Assembly: GCA_023454175.1 (NCBI GenBank)
Contig: JAEXRW010000030.1
Span: 37,289-101,288 of the forward strand
Reading direction: 5' to 3'
Source of the DNA: Bacillota bacterium
Lineage (GTDB): Bacteria; Bacillota; Clostridia; Christensenellales; JAEXRW01
DNA length: 64,000 nucleotides
How positions within the stretch are numbered: the stretch's first letter is position 1; every line of letters starts with the position of its first letter. This document shows positions 8,962-18,026 of this stretch, piece by piece. The position numbers and the translations under genes were made by a program. The notes under the pieces were generated by a model. The model had not been told where the DNA came from, did not search any database, and was given only the letters and a program-made list of their open reading frames with translations.

Positions 8962-11900
8962 TTGAAACATATTGCTAAAATGAATACATTTATCATTGCA
9001 ACGCTTCTTATCCTGATCAATAGTATATCCCCGGCAATGATCCAGATGGATCAATCCGGGAACATATTCTCTGAAGAGATACTTTTGTCCAGTCATTTAG
9101 CAGATATCAGCCACGGGAGTATTCAGGATAGACCTATCATTCAGCCCAAAAGTGCGAAAGAAATCGTTATTTTGGAACAAGGCGAGACAATACCGGTTAA
9201 AGAAAGGTCATCTTTAACAGCTTCAGGCAATGCCGGCGAGTTGCCCAGAGAAGTGGATGATAGCCAAAATCCATATTTGCCTCCAATGCAAAGACAAGCT
9301 TCATGTGATTCAATGGCTTCGTTTGCTGTAACATATTACTTGGCGACAAACCAGACTGCCAAGGCCAGGGGTTGGACAGAAGTAGCAAACCGTGATCATC
9401 AATTATCCCCGCAGTTTACTTACCCCCTGAGCGATGAAAGTGGCGACCCCGTATCAGCACTGGAAAACAGCTTATGCGTACTCAAAGAACATGGTGCGCC
9501 TGCGTGGGCACAAATGCCCTTTGATCCCAACGATGGCGTGACATGGCCCAGCAAGGAACAATGGAGAGCCGCGCTAACTAACAGGATCATGGGATATGGG
9601 TATATTACGACGGTCGGCAAGCCCGAGGGCCTTCAACGTATCAAAACCGAATTGGCGGATGGAAACGTTCTGGCGTTTGCCACCTACATGAAATCGTGGG
9701 ATTATTATACTGATATAAGATCAATCGGAAACAACACCAGTACACCAATGGATGACCGGTTTTTCGGTGAAAAAATCGTGACGAGAATGTCTGGTGACAG
9801 AAAAAACGGGATGGTATTAACCGTAATAGGTTATAATGATGATATCTGGGTGGATATTAATCGAAATCGAACCATGGAGCCAAATGAACTGGGCGCCCTG
9901 AAAGTAATCACCTCCAGAGGGGAGTCTTTTGCCAATAGTGGTTATATTTGGATAGCGTATGACGCATTGGTGGATGACCCTGTCAATAACCACCCTTGCG
10001 TATTCTGCAATTGCCGGGCGGCGTGGGTAAAAGCCTACTCATCCCCCTATAAACCGAAAGTCACTGCAGAAGTTACGGTAGAAACAGATGATCGCCAGCA
10101 ACTGGAGATTTTCGCAGGTGTCAACTGGGCTCAAGCCACGGAACCATGCGCAAAAGAACATAACGGAAATCTCATCAACAATTATACCTTGCTTTATCAG
10201 AATGACAGTACTATATTTGGCAAAGGAGGTGCAAATCCGTATAATGGCACCATCGTTTTGGATATGACGGATTATGCGAGCGCATCTGGCTTTTATGACC
10301 CAATCAATGATCGATTCAAGCCGGGAGAACTGACTTTCAGCTTGGGGATATTCGACAAACCCCACGGCAGCAATATTAAAGTTAAATCTGTGCTATTTCA
10401 TGACGAAATACACAATAAACAGTTTGCCTGTGATATCCATGATGATGAGATCGTGGACAGCGGCTTAAAATGGTTCAGCTGTGATTTCAATGTTTCCGGA
10501 GAAGCGGCGCCGCGAGCAGATCCTACCCTGAATACCTTGCGTGCTATTCAACAGGGATCCAGACAAATGCAATACGTAAACAACCAAGCAGGTAATATAT
10601 CGTTGAAATTCATTCCGGACAACACCGGTAATTACACGCTTTCTTCGGGATCAAAACTCATCTCTATCGAGATTCTGAATAATGCAAACCATAGACTGTA
10701 TATCGGGAATACTTTTCAAAATGGCCCCTCGGTAATACGTGCACGATTGAAAGCCGGGGAAACTTATATTGTTCGATTATTGAGCAAAGAGTCAATAGTA
10801 ACTTCCGTAAAGGTCAATCAGTATTTTCAAACCCAATCGGATGACAGCAAATTAAACAGCATTCAAGTGAATAATGGCCTGCTATCACCATCATTCAATC
10901 CGGATAAATTTGAGTACGACGTAGTCCTGCCCAAAGACGACGGTTCAGTGAAAATAGACGCCATACCAAGAGATTTCAGGGCGATCGCTCTGATAGATGG
11001 TGCACAAACCAACTGTACAATGAAAAGCATACCCGAAAGCAGTGTTAACCTGACCAGAATAGACGTTATTGCGGAGAACGGGGATATCCAAACATATACG
11101 TTGCGGATATCCAGGCCAACCTGGCCACCAACCAAAGACGCGACGCTTTCTAAAATAGAGCTATCTCAAGGCCAACTGACGAAGGCTTTCGTCCCAAGTG
11201 CAGCGAAACACACAGTTACACTCAACGAGTATCAGGATAACGTTATTATAAAACCTATAAAAACAGACAAAAGGGCCAGCCTGTATATCAACAATGTGCT
11301 TCAGGATCGTATTAGGATCGATATCGGGAACGGGAAATCAAAAACAGTGAATATCAAGGTCAAATCCCAGACAGGAAATATATCCAAGACCTATACATTA
11401 AAAGTGGTAAGGGACAAGTCAAAGAACAATAAATTGAAACCCCTTGAATTTTCAGCAGGATATCTGAATAAAATTTTTAAACCCGATCAAAGCGATTATA
11501 CATTGTATTTGGATGAAAAAACAAAAGAAGTTAAGATCAAAGCATATCCCGAACATCCTCTGGCGCGGGTGACGCCGTCCCAAAAAACGATTAGACTCGA
11601 TACCGGCGCATCGAAAAAAATAACATTCAAAGTGAAAGCGCAGTCCGGCCAAACGCGAATATATACCATAACAGTAAAAAGAGACAAATCAACGGAAAGC
11701 AGTTTAAAGTCTTTGCAGACGACTCCTTCGTTCATCCCTGTTTTTTCTGCAGGTATTACGGAATACGAATTGACGCTTTCTCCCCAAACCGCATATGTGA
11801 CGGTCAGGGCTGTAAAGGCTGACAAGAATGCAAAGGTCTATATCGGACAGTCATTAAAAACAAGCCAAAGGATAAAAGTCCCGGCCGGGCAAACGTTTAC

Positions 11901-11970
11901 AATCGACATCACAGTCACGGCACAGGCGGGGAACAGGCGAGTCTATCATATCAAGATCAGCAAACCTTGA
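8962..11970 (+). CDS. Secreted papain-fold pseudopeptidase with four cadherin-like beta-sandwich repeats
   Basis: A 1002-residue secreted protein, paralogous along its whole length to the protein at 58007-61888. After a signal peptide (about 1-25) comes a papain-like (C1-type) domain, about 100-345. The shared stretches ASF..TYYL.T.QTAK.RGW and LT..GYN...W.D align without gaps to the paralogue. However, the catalytic Cys is Met118, the His is Met284 and the Asn is Thr317 (paralogue VNSWG, here ITSRG); only Gln112 of the oxyanion hole remains. A nearby Cys115 is out of register. A beta-rich middle region and four cadherin-like repeats (about 635-1000) follow. The TTG start has a GGGGTG site and matches the start of the paralogue; a GTG three codons upstream is the alternative. 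It is probably a binding protein, not a protease. Confidence 0.85.
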   Translation: MKHIAKMNTFIIATLLILINSISPAMIQMDQSGNIFSEEILLSSHLADISHGSIQDRPIIQPKSAKEIVILEQGETIPVKERSSLTASGNAGELPREVDDSQNPYLPPMQRQASCDSMASFAVTYYLATNQTAKARGWTEVANRDHQLSPQFTYPLSDESGDPVSALENSLCVLKEHGAPAWAQMPFDPNDGVTWPSKEQWRAALTNRIMGYGYITTVGKPEGLQRIKTELADGNVLAFATYMKSWDYYTDIRSIGNNTSTPMDDRFFGEKIVTRMSGDRKNGMVLTVIGYNDDIWVDINRNRTMEPNELGALKVITSRGESFANSGYIWIAYDALVDDPVNNHPCVFCNCRAAWVKAYSSPYKPKVTAEVTVETDDRQQLEIFAGVNWAQATEPCAKEHNGNLINNYTLLYQNDSTIFGKGGANPYNGTIVLDMTDYASASGFYDPINDRFKPGELTFSLGIFDKPHGSNIKVKSVLFHDEIHNKQFACDIHDDEIVDSGLKWFSCDFNVSGEAAPRADPTLNTLRAIQQGSRQMQYVNNQAGNISLKFIPDNTGNYTLSSGSKLISIEILNNANHRLYIGNTFQNGPSVIRARLKAGETYIVRLLSKESIVTSVKVNQYFQTQSDDSKLNSIQVNNGLLSPSFNPDKFEYDVVLPKDDGSVKIDAIPRDFRAIALIDGAQTNCTMKSIPESSVNLTRIDVIAENGDIQTYTLRISRPTWPPTKDATLSKIELSQGQLTKAFVPSAAKHTVTLNEYQDNVIIKPIKTDKRASLYINNVLQDRIRIDIGNGKSKTVNIKVKSQTGNISKTYTLKVVRDKSKNNKLKPLEFSAGYLNKIFKPDQSDYTLYLDEKTKEVKIKAYPEHPLARVTPSQKTIRLDTGASKKITFKVKAQSGQTRIYTITVKRDKSTESSLKSLQTTPSFIPVFSAGITEYELTLSPQTAYVTVRAVKADKNAKVYIGQSLKTSQRIKVPAGQTFTIDITVTAQAGNRRVYHIKISKP

Positions 11971-11990
11971 CCAATAGCGCATATATATGA

Positions 11991-12024
11991 AAAACCGGAA
12001 GAATCCTTGGATTTTTCCGGTTTT
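11991..12024. terminator. Bidirectional terminator between pseudopeptidase gene and leuB
   Basis: AAAACCGGAA and TTCCGGTTTT form a 10-pair stem around a 14-nt loop, with T-runs in both directions. It closes the plus-strand gene and the long minus-strand ilv-leu operon. Confidence 0.85.
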
Positions 12025-12031
12025 ATCATAA

Positions 12032-13111
12032 TCAGAAAATATTCTCGACAATGATTTTTCCAATCTCGGAAGTGGAGACCGGCGTTTTGCCCGGCTGCAT
12101 GATATCGAGTGTCCGGTAGCCGTCATCCAGCGCTTTATGAACCGCTGCCTCGATGGATGCCGCCTCGTCTTCGAGCCCGAATGACATGCGGAGCATCATG
12201 GCAGCTGACAGAATCGTTGCGATGGGATTTGCCTTATCCTGCCCTGCAATATCGGGTGCGGAACCATGGATGGGTTCATACAGTCCCAGTTTCGAATCCC
12301 CAAGGCTGCTGGAGGCCAGGATCCCGATGGAACCGGTGATCTGGGCCGCTTCATCGGAAAGGATATCCCCAAAGAGATTGCTGGTCACGATCACGTCAAA
12401 GCTGGATGGATTCCGCACCAGCTGCATAGCGGCATTGTCCACCAGCATATCCACCACAGCTACATCCGGGTAATTTTCTGCCACTTCATGCACGACGCTG
12501 CGCCACAGGCGGGAACTTTCCAGCACATTGGCCTTGTCGATACTGGTCACATGTTTCCTTCTTTTCCGTGCCATGTCAAAGGCTATTGTGGATATCCTTG
12601 TGATTTCTTTTCTGCTGTAAGTCTCGGTATCAAAGGCTGTTTCAGAGAGCCCATCCCCGCGCCGGCCCCGTTCGCCAAAGTAAATCCCACCCGTTAATTC
12701 GCGCACAACCAATAGATCAATTCCCTTGTCGGCGATGTCCTGCCTGAGCGGACAGGCGCCTTTCAGGGCAGGGAAGAGCAGGGCAGGGCGGATATTGGCA
12801 TACAACCCAAGACTGCTGCGCAGTCCCAGCAGAGCGCGCTCCGGACGGAGATGGCCGGGGAGCGTATCCCACTTGTATCCGCCTACAGCGCCGAGCAGGA
12901 CGGAATCGCTGGCTTTACAGATATCCAGCTGTGAAGACGGGAGAGGCTCTCCGAAGCGGTCGATGGCGCAGCCGCCGGCGATCACTTCTTCGAAACTGAA
13001 ACCGTGTGCATACTTCCTTCCAACAGCTGAAAGCACATTCAGGGCCTGTTCAATGACTTCGGGACCGATACCATCGCCACGGATGATTGCGATATTACAT
13101 TGCATCTGCAT
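12032..13111 (-). CDS. leuB: 3-isopropylmalate dehydrogenase LeuB
   Basis: LeuB oxidises and decarboxylates 3-isopropylmalate to 2-ketoisocaproate with NAD; in the citramalate route the same enzyme acts on 3-methylmalate to give 2-ketobutyrate. The 359-residue protein is normal length and shows GDGIGPEV at the N-terminus, LLGAVGGYKWD, the substrate arginine region ERALLGLRSSLGLYANIRP, VRELTGGIYFGERG, DMLVDNAAMQLV, TSNLFGDILSDEA and the NAD-binding EPIHGSAPDIAGQ. It is the last gene of the operon, three bases after leuD, and ends at a strong terminator. Confidence 0.97.
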   Translation of the reverse strand: MQMQCNIAIIRGDGIGPEVIEQALNVLSAVGRKYAHGFSFEEVIAGGCAIDRFGEPLPSSQLDICKASDSVLLGAVGGYKWDTLPGHLRPERALLGLRSSLGLYANIRPALLFPALKGACPLRQDIADKGIDLLVVRELTGGIYFGERGRRGDGLSETAFDTETYSRKEITRISTIAFDMARKRRKHVTSIDKANVLESSRLWRSVVHEVAENYPDVAVVDMLVDNAAMQLVRNPSSFDVIVTSNLFGDILSDEAAQITGSIGILASSSLGDSKLGLYEPIHGSAPDIAGQDKANPIATILSAAMMLRMSFGLEDEAASIEAAVHKALDDGYRTLDIMQPGKTPVSTSEIGKIIVENIF

Positions 13112-13114
13112 TTC

Positions 13115-13600
13115 CTACCTTTTTGAAATGTATTCAAGGAGCCCGCCTGCATGGATGATGCCCCGGATGAAATCCGGAAAAGGAGAGGACTGATAAACCT
13201 CGCCACGCGTAACATTTTCAATCCTGCCGGACTCGAAATCCACTGCAACGGTATCACCACTGGAAATAGCTTCGGCTGCCTGGGGGCACTCGAGTATGGG
13301 AAGACCGATGTTTATGGCATTACGGTAGAAGATCCGGGCGAAACTTTTTGCGATCACACAGGAGATACCAGCAGTTTTGATCGCCAAAGGTGCATGCTCA
13401 CGGGAGGAACCGCAGCCAAAATTATTGTCAGCCACAATGATATCACCTGGCTGGACCCTTTTTACAAAGTCAGGATCGATATCTTCCATGCAGTGGCTGG
13501 CGAGTTCACGTGCATCCGATGAATTCAGATATCTGGCCGGGATGATCACATCCGTATCCACGTTGTCGCCATATTTAAAAACGCTGCCTTGTGCTTTCAT
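13115..13600 (-). CDS. leuD: 3-isopropylmalate dehydratase small subunit LeuD
   Basis: The small (swivel-domain) subunit of isopropylmalate isomerase, 161 residues. It shows YGDNVDTDVIIPARYL, DIIVADNNFGCGSSREHAP and the substrate-specificity region around NAINIGLPI. The start is the ATG at 13598-13600, nine bases after AAGGAG; the open frame continues far upstream inside leuC and that extension was discarded. It lies 13 bp after leuC. It works with LeuC on isopropylmalate and, because cimA is in the same operon, presumably on citramalate. Confidence 0.96.
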   Translation of the reverse strand: MKAQGSVFKYGDNVDTDVIIPARYLNSSDARELASHCMEDIDPDFVKRVQPGDIIVADNNFGCGSSREHAPLAIKTAGISCVIAKSFARIFYRNAINIGLPILECPQAAEAISSGDTVAVDFESGRIENVTRGEVYQSSPFPDFIRGIIHAGGLLEYISKR

Positions 13601-13613
13601 TTTGCATTTCTCC

Positions 13614-14876
13614 TTACAGTATAGAATCGGGATGGACGATTTTACCGGCCAAAGCGCTGGCGGCTGCAACAGCCGGGCTCGCAAGGTATACCTCGGAACC
13701 GGTATGGCCCATTCTGCCGACAAAATTGCGGTTTGTGGTGGCAACGGCGCGCTCTCCGCAGGCGAGAATACCCATATGCCCGCCGAGACAGGGACCACAG
13801 GTGGGCGTACTCACCACGCCACCCGCTTCTATGAATATCTCCACTAGACCCTCCCGCATGGCTTCAAGGTATATCTTCTGCGTGGCGGGGATCACGATGA
13901 GCCGAACGCCTTTGGCAATCTTTTTACCCTTCAAGATGCCTGCAGCCATACGAAGATCCTCCATACGTCCATTGGTGCAGGATCCGATGACTACCTGATC
14001 GATCTGAATATCGCCTGCTTCCGCAGCGGGGCGCGCGTTTTCGGGCAGATGGGGGAAGGCTACTGTAGGCTGCAACGCGGCAAGGTCGATGACATACTCC
14101 TTATCATATACAGCATCGGCATCAGGTTCATACACGCGGTAATCCCGTGCCACTTTATCCTTGATGTATTCCAAGGTTTTCTCATCCACGGGGAAGATGC
14201 CGTTTTTGGCGCCTGCCTCAATAGCCATATTGGCCATGCAGAGCCTGTCATCAATGGACAGATACTTCAGTCCGTCACCGGAAAACTCCATGGATTTATA
14301 CAAAGCACCATCCACGCCAATCAAGCCGATGATGTGCAGGATCATATCCTTGCCCGAGACCCATTTGCCCGGCTTGCCGGTCAATGTAAACTTCAGTGCA
14401 GACGGCACCTTGAACCAGCACTGGCCTGTAGCCATGCCTGCAGCCATGTCCGTACTGCCAACGCCGGTGGAAAAAGCACCCAGCGCACCATAGGTGCAGG
14501 TATGGGAATCTGCGCCGATGATCAGTTCGCCGGGAGCGGCAAGGCCTCTTTCAGGCAGCAGTGCGTGCTCCACACCCATCTGGCCTACGTCAAAGAAATT
14601 CACGATCTCGTGCCTGCCGGCAAAATCCCGGATCATGCGGCACTGCTCTGCGGCCTTGATGTCCTTGTTGGGGGTAAAGTGATCCATGACAATGGCGATA
14701 CGTCCCTTGTCAAAGACCTTTTTGATACCAGCCTTTTCAAATTCGTTGATTGCAACAGGCGTAGTAATATCATTGCCCAAAACCAGGTCCAGCTTAGCCT
14801 CGATCAACTGCCCGGGTTCAACTGATAAAACGCCCGCGTGTGCGGCAAGGATTTTCTGCGACATCGTCATTCCCAT
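13614..14876 (-). CDS. leuC: 3-isopropylmalate dehydratase large subunit LeuC
   Basis: The 420-residue large subunit of the shorter LeuC/homoaconitase type, found in archaea and many Clostridia. The three 4Fe-4S ligands are seen in GSCTNGRMEDL and TCGPCLGGHMG. Other landmarks are VMDHFTPNKD, GADSHTCTYGALGAFSTGVGS and NRNFVGRMGH. It dehydrates and rehydrates 2-isopropylmalate to 3-isopropylmalate together with LeuD. The ATG lies 10 bases after GGAGG. Genes of this subtype also handle citramalate, which fits the adjacent cimA. Confidence 0.96.
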   Translation of the reverse strand: MGMTMSQKILAAHAGVLSVEPGQLIEAKLDLVLGNDITTPVAINEFEKAGIKKVFDKGRIAIVMDHFTPNKDIKAAEQCRMIRDFAGRHEIVNFFDVGQMGVEHALLPERGLAAPGELIIGADSHTCTYGALGAFSTGVGSTDMAAGMATGQCWFKVPSALKFTLTGKPGKWVSGKDMILHIIGLIGVDGALYKSMEFSGDGLKYLSIDDRLCMANMAIEAGAKNGIFPVDEKTLEYIKDKVARDYRVYEPDADAVYDKEYVIDLAALQPTVAFPHLPENARPAAEAGDIQIDQVVIGSCTNGRMEDLRMAAGILKGKKIAKGVRLIVIPATQKIYLEAMREGLVEIFIEAGGVVSTPTCGPCLGGHMGILACGERAVATTNRNFVGRMGHTGSEVYLASPAVAAASALAGKIVHPDSIL

Positions 14877-14897
14877 AATGCTAAATCCTCCGGTATA

Positions 14898-16475
14898 TTA
14901 AACTCTATTGGTATCCTTGATCAGCTTCCATTCGATGGAATCCACCAGTGCTTTCCAACTGGCGTCGATGATGTCGGTGGAGACGCCCACCGTGGACCAC
15001 ACATCCTCACCGTCCGTCGATTCGATCAAAACTCTGACTTTGGCGGCGGTGGCTTCCTCGGGCTCCATGACGCGGACCTTGTAATCGGTCAAATGCACGT
15101 GGGCAAGGGAAGGGTAGAAGACTTCAAGGGCCTTCCTGAGGGCCCTGTCCAGCGCATGCACGGGGCCGTCGCCTTCGGCGGCTGAAATCTGGGGCACGCC
15201 ATCGACGCGGATCTTGATGGATGCGGTAGCACTGCAGCCCGGTTCAAGCGCCGGCTGCTCGCCAATGATCTTGAAATTCACGAGGTCGAAAAAAGGCTGG
15301 TGCATGCCGAGGCATTTGCGGATAACGATCTCGAAACTGCTTTCCGCGCCCTCAAACTGGTAGCCTTGGCTTTCAAGCGATTTCAATTCATGGATAACCG
15401 TCTGCGTCTGGGGTGAATCCTTGGAAAGCCCCGGGCAGATGGCGTTGACTTTTTTCAGCACGGCGGTGCGGCCGGCCATCTCGGACATCAGGAAGCGGCG
15501 TTCGTTTCCCACCAGTTCGGGGTCGATATGCTCGAAGGAAACGGACGATTTGCTGACGCCATCCGCATGCATCCCGGCTTTGTGGGCAAATGCGCTCTTA
15601 CCCACATACGGGGCATCATTTCCCATGACAACATTGGAGACCTCTGCAATGTACCGTGCCGTGGGCGTCAAAACTGCAAGCATTTCCTGCGGGATACATG
15701 CATATCCCTTTTTTATCTGGAGATTTGGTATCAGCGTAGACAGGTTCGCGTTGCCGCTGCGCTCGCCAAAGCCAAGGTAGGTACCCTGCACATGGCAGGC
15801 GCCTGCTTCCACGGCAGCTATCGTATTGGCTACGGCAAGGCCGCCGTCATTATGACAGTGGATCCCGATGCGCACATGAATCCTTTTTCTGACCTCATGG
15901 GTTATAGAAGTGATCTCATCCGGAAAACTCCCGCCGTTGGTATCGCAAAGCACGATGCAATCCGCACGGCCTTCCATGGCCGCTTCCAGTGCCGCCATGG
16001 CATAGGCGGAATTTGCCTTGTAACCATCAAAGAAGTGCTCGGCATCGAAGATGACCTCCTTGCCCAGTTCCTTGAAATAGGAGAGGGTATCCCGGATCAT
16101 GCAAAGGTTCTCTTCCAGGGTGGTGCCGATAATCTCCGTGACATGGAGGTCCCAGCTTTTCCCGAAGATGCAGACGGCGGTGGTGCCGGCCGCCCGGAGT
16201 GAAAGAATATTGGCGTCTTCACCGACGGGAATATCCTTCCTGCGGGTGCTTCCAAACGCAGTCAGAACAGAGTTTTTCAGACTCAATTCCTTCACCCTGC
16301 GGAAGAACTCTATATCCTTGGGATTGCTGCCCGGATTGCCTGCCTCGATATAGCTGATCCCCAGCCGGTCCAGCGCTGTGACTATATTGATTTTATCCTC
16401 GATGGAAAAGGAGATCCCTTCGCCCTGGGCGCCGTCCCGTAATGTGGAATCCAGTATTTCGATCGACTGCGCCAT
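14898..16475 (-). CDS. cimA: (R)-citramalate synthase CimA
   Basis: CimA condenses pyruvate with acetyl-CoA to (R)-citramalate, the entry to isoleucine that bypasses threonine deaminase. The 525-residue protein starts with the CimA-type signature DSTLRDGAQGEGISFSIEDK, where true LeuA has DTTLRDGEQSPG. It continues with YIEAGNPGSNPKD, CDTNGG, HCHNDGGLAVANTIAAVEAG and QGTYLGFGERSGNANLS, and ends with a LeuA-type allosteric domain (about residues 390-525). The ATG at 16473-16475 follows GGGGGTGT; two alternative starts (GTG, ATG) lie within nine bases upstream and overlap the leuA stop. The close coupling to leuA suggests coordinated translation. Substrate assignment is by signature, not assay. 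Confidence 0.92.
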   Translation of the reverse strand: MAQSIEILDSTLRDGAQGEGISFSIEDKINIVTALDRLGISYIEAGNPGSNPKDIEFFRRVKELSLKNSVLTAFGSTRRKDIPVGEDANILSLRAAGTTAVCIFGKSWDLHVTEIIGTTLEENLCMIRDTLSYFKELGKEVIFDAEHFFDGYKANSAYAMAALEAAMEGRADCIVLCDTNGGSFPDEITSITHEVRKRIHVRIGIHCHNDGGLAVANTIAAVEAGACHVQGTYLGFGERSGNANLSTLIPNLQIKKGYACIPQEMLAVLTPTARYIAEVSNVVMGNDAPYVGKSAFAHKAGMHADGVSKSSVSFEHIDPELVGNERRFLMSEMAGRTAVLKKVNAICPGLSKDSPQTQTVIHELKSLESQGYQFEGAESSFEIVIRKCLGMHQPFFDLVNFKIIGEQPALEPGCSATASIKIRVDGVPQISAAEGDGPVHALDRALRKALEVFYPSLAHVHLTDYKVRVMEPEEATAAKVRVLIESTDGEDVWSTVGVSTDIIDASWKALVDSIEWKLIKDTNRV

Positions 16476-16480
16476 TTTCA

Positions 16481-17995
16481 TCACACCCCCATTTCAGCCA
16501 TCATCTTGTTGACCCCGTTCAAATATGCCTTGATGCTGGATTCGATGATATCGGTACTGAGGCCGCGGCCCACGACGGACCTGCCATCGTAGCCCAGCTT
16601 CACCACGGCTTCGCCGAGCGCATCCTCGCCGGCGGTCACGGAGTGCAGGGAATAATCCTTCAACACCAGATCCATCCCCACGATATCGTTGATCGCCTTG
16701 AAGGATGCATCCACGGGGCCGTCCCCGATGGCGACGCTCTCAAACTCCTTTTCGCCGCTGGAAAGACGGATGATGGCTGTAGCCGTAATGGTATTGCCGC
16801 TGTTGATCACAAAGCGGTCGAGGCGGTATGCCTCGGCGCTGTCGGCGACCCGGTTGCCCACGATGGCATCGATGTCCCCATCCAGGACGATCTTCTTTTT
16901 GTCGGCCAGGATCTTGAACTGTTCAAACGCCGCATCCAGCGCCTTTTTGTCCAGCTGGTACCCCAGTGCCACCAGCCTCTCTTCAAATGCATGGCGGCCG
17001 GAATGCTTGCCCAGCACCATGGAATTCTGCGGGATGCCGATGGATTCCGGCGTCATGATCTCATAGGTGGTACGCTCCAGCATGACGCCGTGCTGATGGA
17101 TGCCGGCCTCATGGGCAAACGCATTTGCGCCCACGATGGCTTTATTGGGCGTGACCTGCACGCCGGTGATGGTCTGCACCAGTTTGCTCGAACGGTAGAT
17201 CTGATTGGTCTTCACCCCGCAGGAAACATCGAAGTACGGCGCGCGGGTATTCAGCGCCATGACCACCTCTTCCAGCGAGGCGTTGCCGGCGCGTTCGCCG
17301 ATGCCGTTCAATGTGCACTCCACCTGCGCGGCGCCCGCACGGACGGCCGCAAGGGAATTGGCCACGGCCATGCCCAGGTCATTATGGCAGTGTACAGAAA
17401 CTTCGACCTTGTCTATACCCGAAACGTTTTCCACCACATGCTTTACAAGGGCGTACATCTCATCGGGCGTGCTGTAGCCCACGGTATCGGGGATGTTGAT
17501 CACGGTGGCGCCGCAGCGAATGACCGTTTCAAATACCTTCACAAGGAAAGGCCAGTCGCTCCTGGAGGCATCCTCGGCTGAAAACTCCACGTCCTCGCAG
17601 TACGTTTTGGCGCGGGACACCATGGCGGCGGAACGCTCCAGTACCTGCTCGGGCGTCATTTTCAGCTTATACTGCATATGGATCGGGGAAGTCGCGATAA
17701 AGGTATGGATCCTCGGACGCCTGGCAAGGCGCACGCCTTCAAAAGCGGCATCGATATCCTTTTCAGTGGCGCGGGCGAGGCTGGCTATGGAACAGTCCTT
17801 GACCACCTGTGCAATCGCCTGTATCGCGGCAAGGTCTCCCGGCGAAGCGATGGCGAAGCCAGCCTCGATCACATCCACGCCGAGCTTTTCCAGTTGCAGG
17901 GCCACCTCGATCTTCTCATTGAGGTTCATGCTGCAGCCGGGAGACTGCTCTCCATCGCGCAGGGTCGTATCAAATACCTTGATCTGTCTGCCCAT
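16481..17995 (-). CDS. leuA: 2-isopropylmalate synthase LeuA
   Basis: The first enzyme of leucine synthesis: acetyl-CoA plus 2-ketoisovalerate gives 2-isopropylmalate. The protein has 504 residues with DTTLRDGEQSPGCSMNLNEK at the N-terminus, DVIEAGFAIASPGD, VHCHNDLGMAVANSLAAVRAGA, CTLNGIGERAGNASLEEVVM and HQHGVMLERTTYEIM, then the linker and a C-terminal leucine-binding regulatory domain (about 390-500), so feedback by leucine is expected. The ATG at 17993-17995 is preceded by AAGGTG at 8 nt; an earlier in-frame ATG has no site. Its stop overlaps possible starts of cimA. Confidence 0.96.
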   Translation of the reverse strand: MGRQIKVFDTTLRDGEQSPGCSMNLNEKIEVALQLEKLGVDVIEAGFAIASPGDLAAIQAIAQVVKDCSIASLARATEKDIDAAFEGVRLARRPRIHTFIATSPIHMQYKLKMTPEQVLERSAAMVSRAKTYCEDVEFSAEDASRSDWPFLVKVFETVIRCGATVINIPDTVGYSTPDEMYALVKHVVENVSGIDKVEVSVHCHNDLGMAVANSLAAVRAGAAQVECTLNGIGERAGNASLEEVVMALNTRAPYFDVSCGVKTNQIYRSSKLVQTITGVQVTPNKAIVGANAFAHEAGIHQHGVMLERTTYEIMTPESIGIPQNSMVLGKHSGRHAFEERLVALGYQLDKKALDAAFEQFKILADKKKIVLDGDIDAIVGNRVADSAEAYRLDRFVINSGNTITATAIIRLSSGEKEFESVAIGDGPVDASFKAINDIVGMDLVLKDYSLHSVTAGEDALGEAVVKLGYDGRSVVGRGLSTDIIESSIKAYLNGVNKMMAEMGV

Positions 17996-18026
17996 ATCGA
18001 TCACACCTTCTTGCATTATTCTATAG

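Noticed and set aside
13601..13798. N-terminal extension of leuD into leuC
   Set aside because: The extra 66 codons lie inside leuC in another frame; a clear Shine-Dalgarno precedes the internal ATG at 13600.
14898..16475. Reading cimA as a second 2-isopropylmalate or homocitrate synthase
   Set aside because: The DSTLRDGAQGEG signature and 525-residue length are those of CimA; a true leuA with DTTLRDGEQSPG stands next to it.
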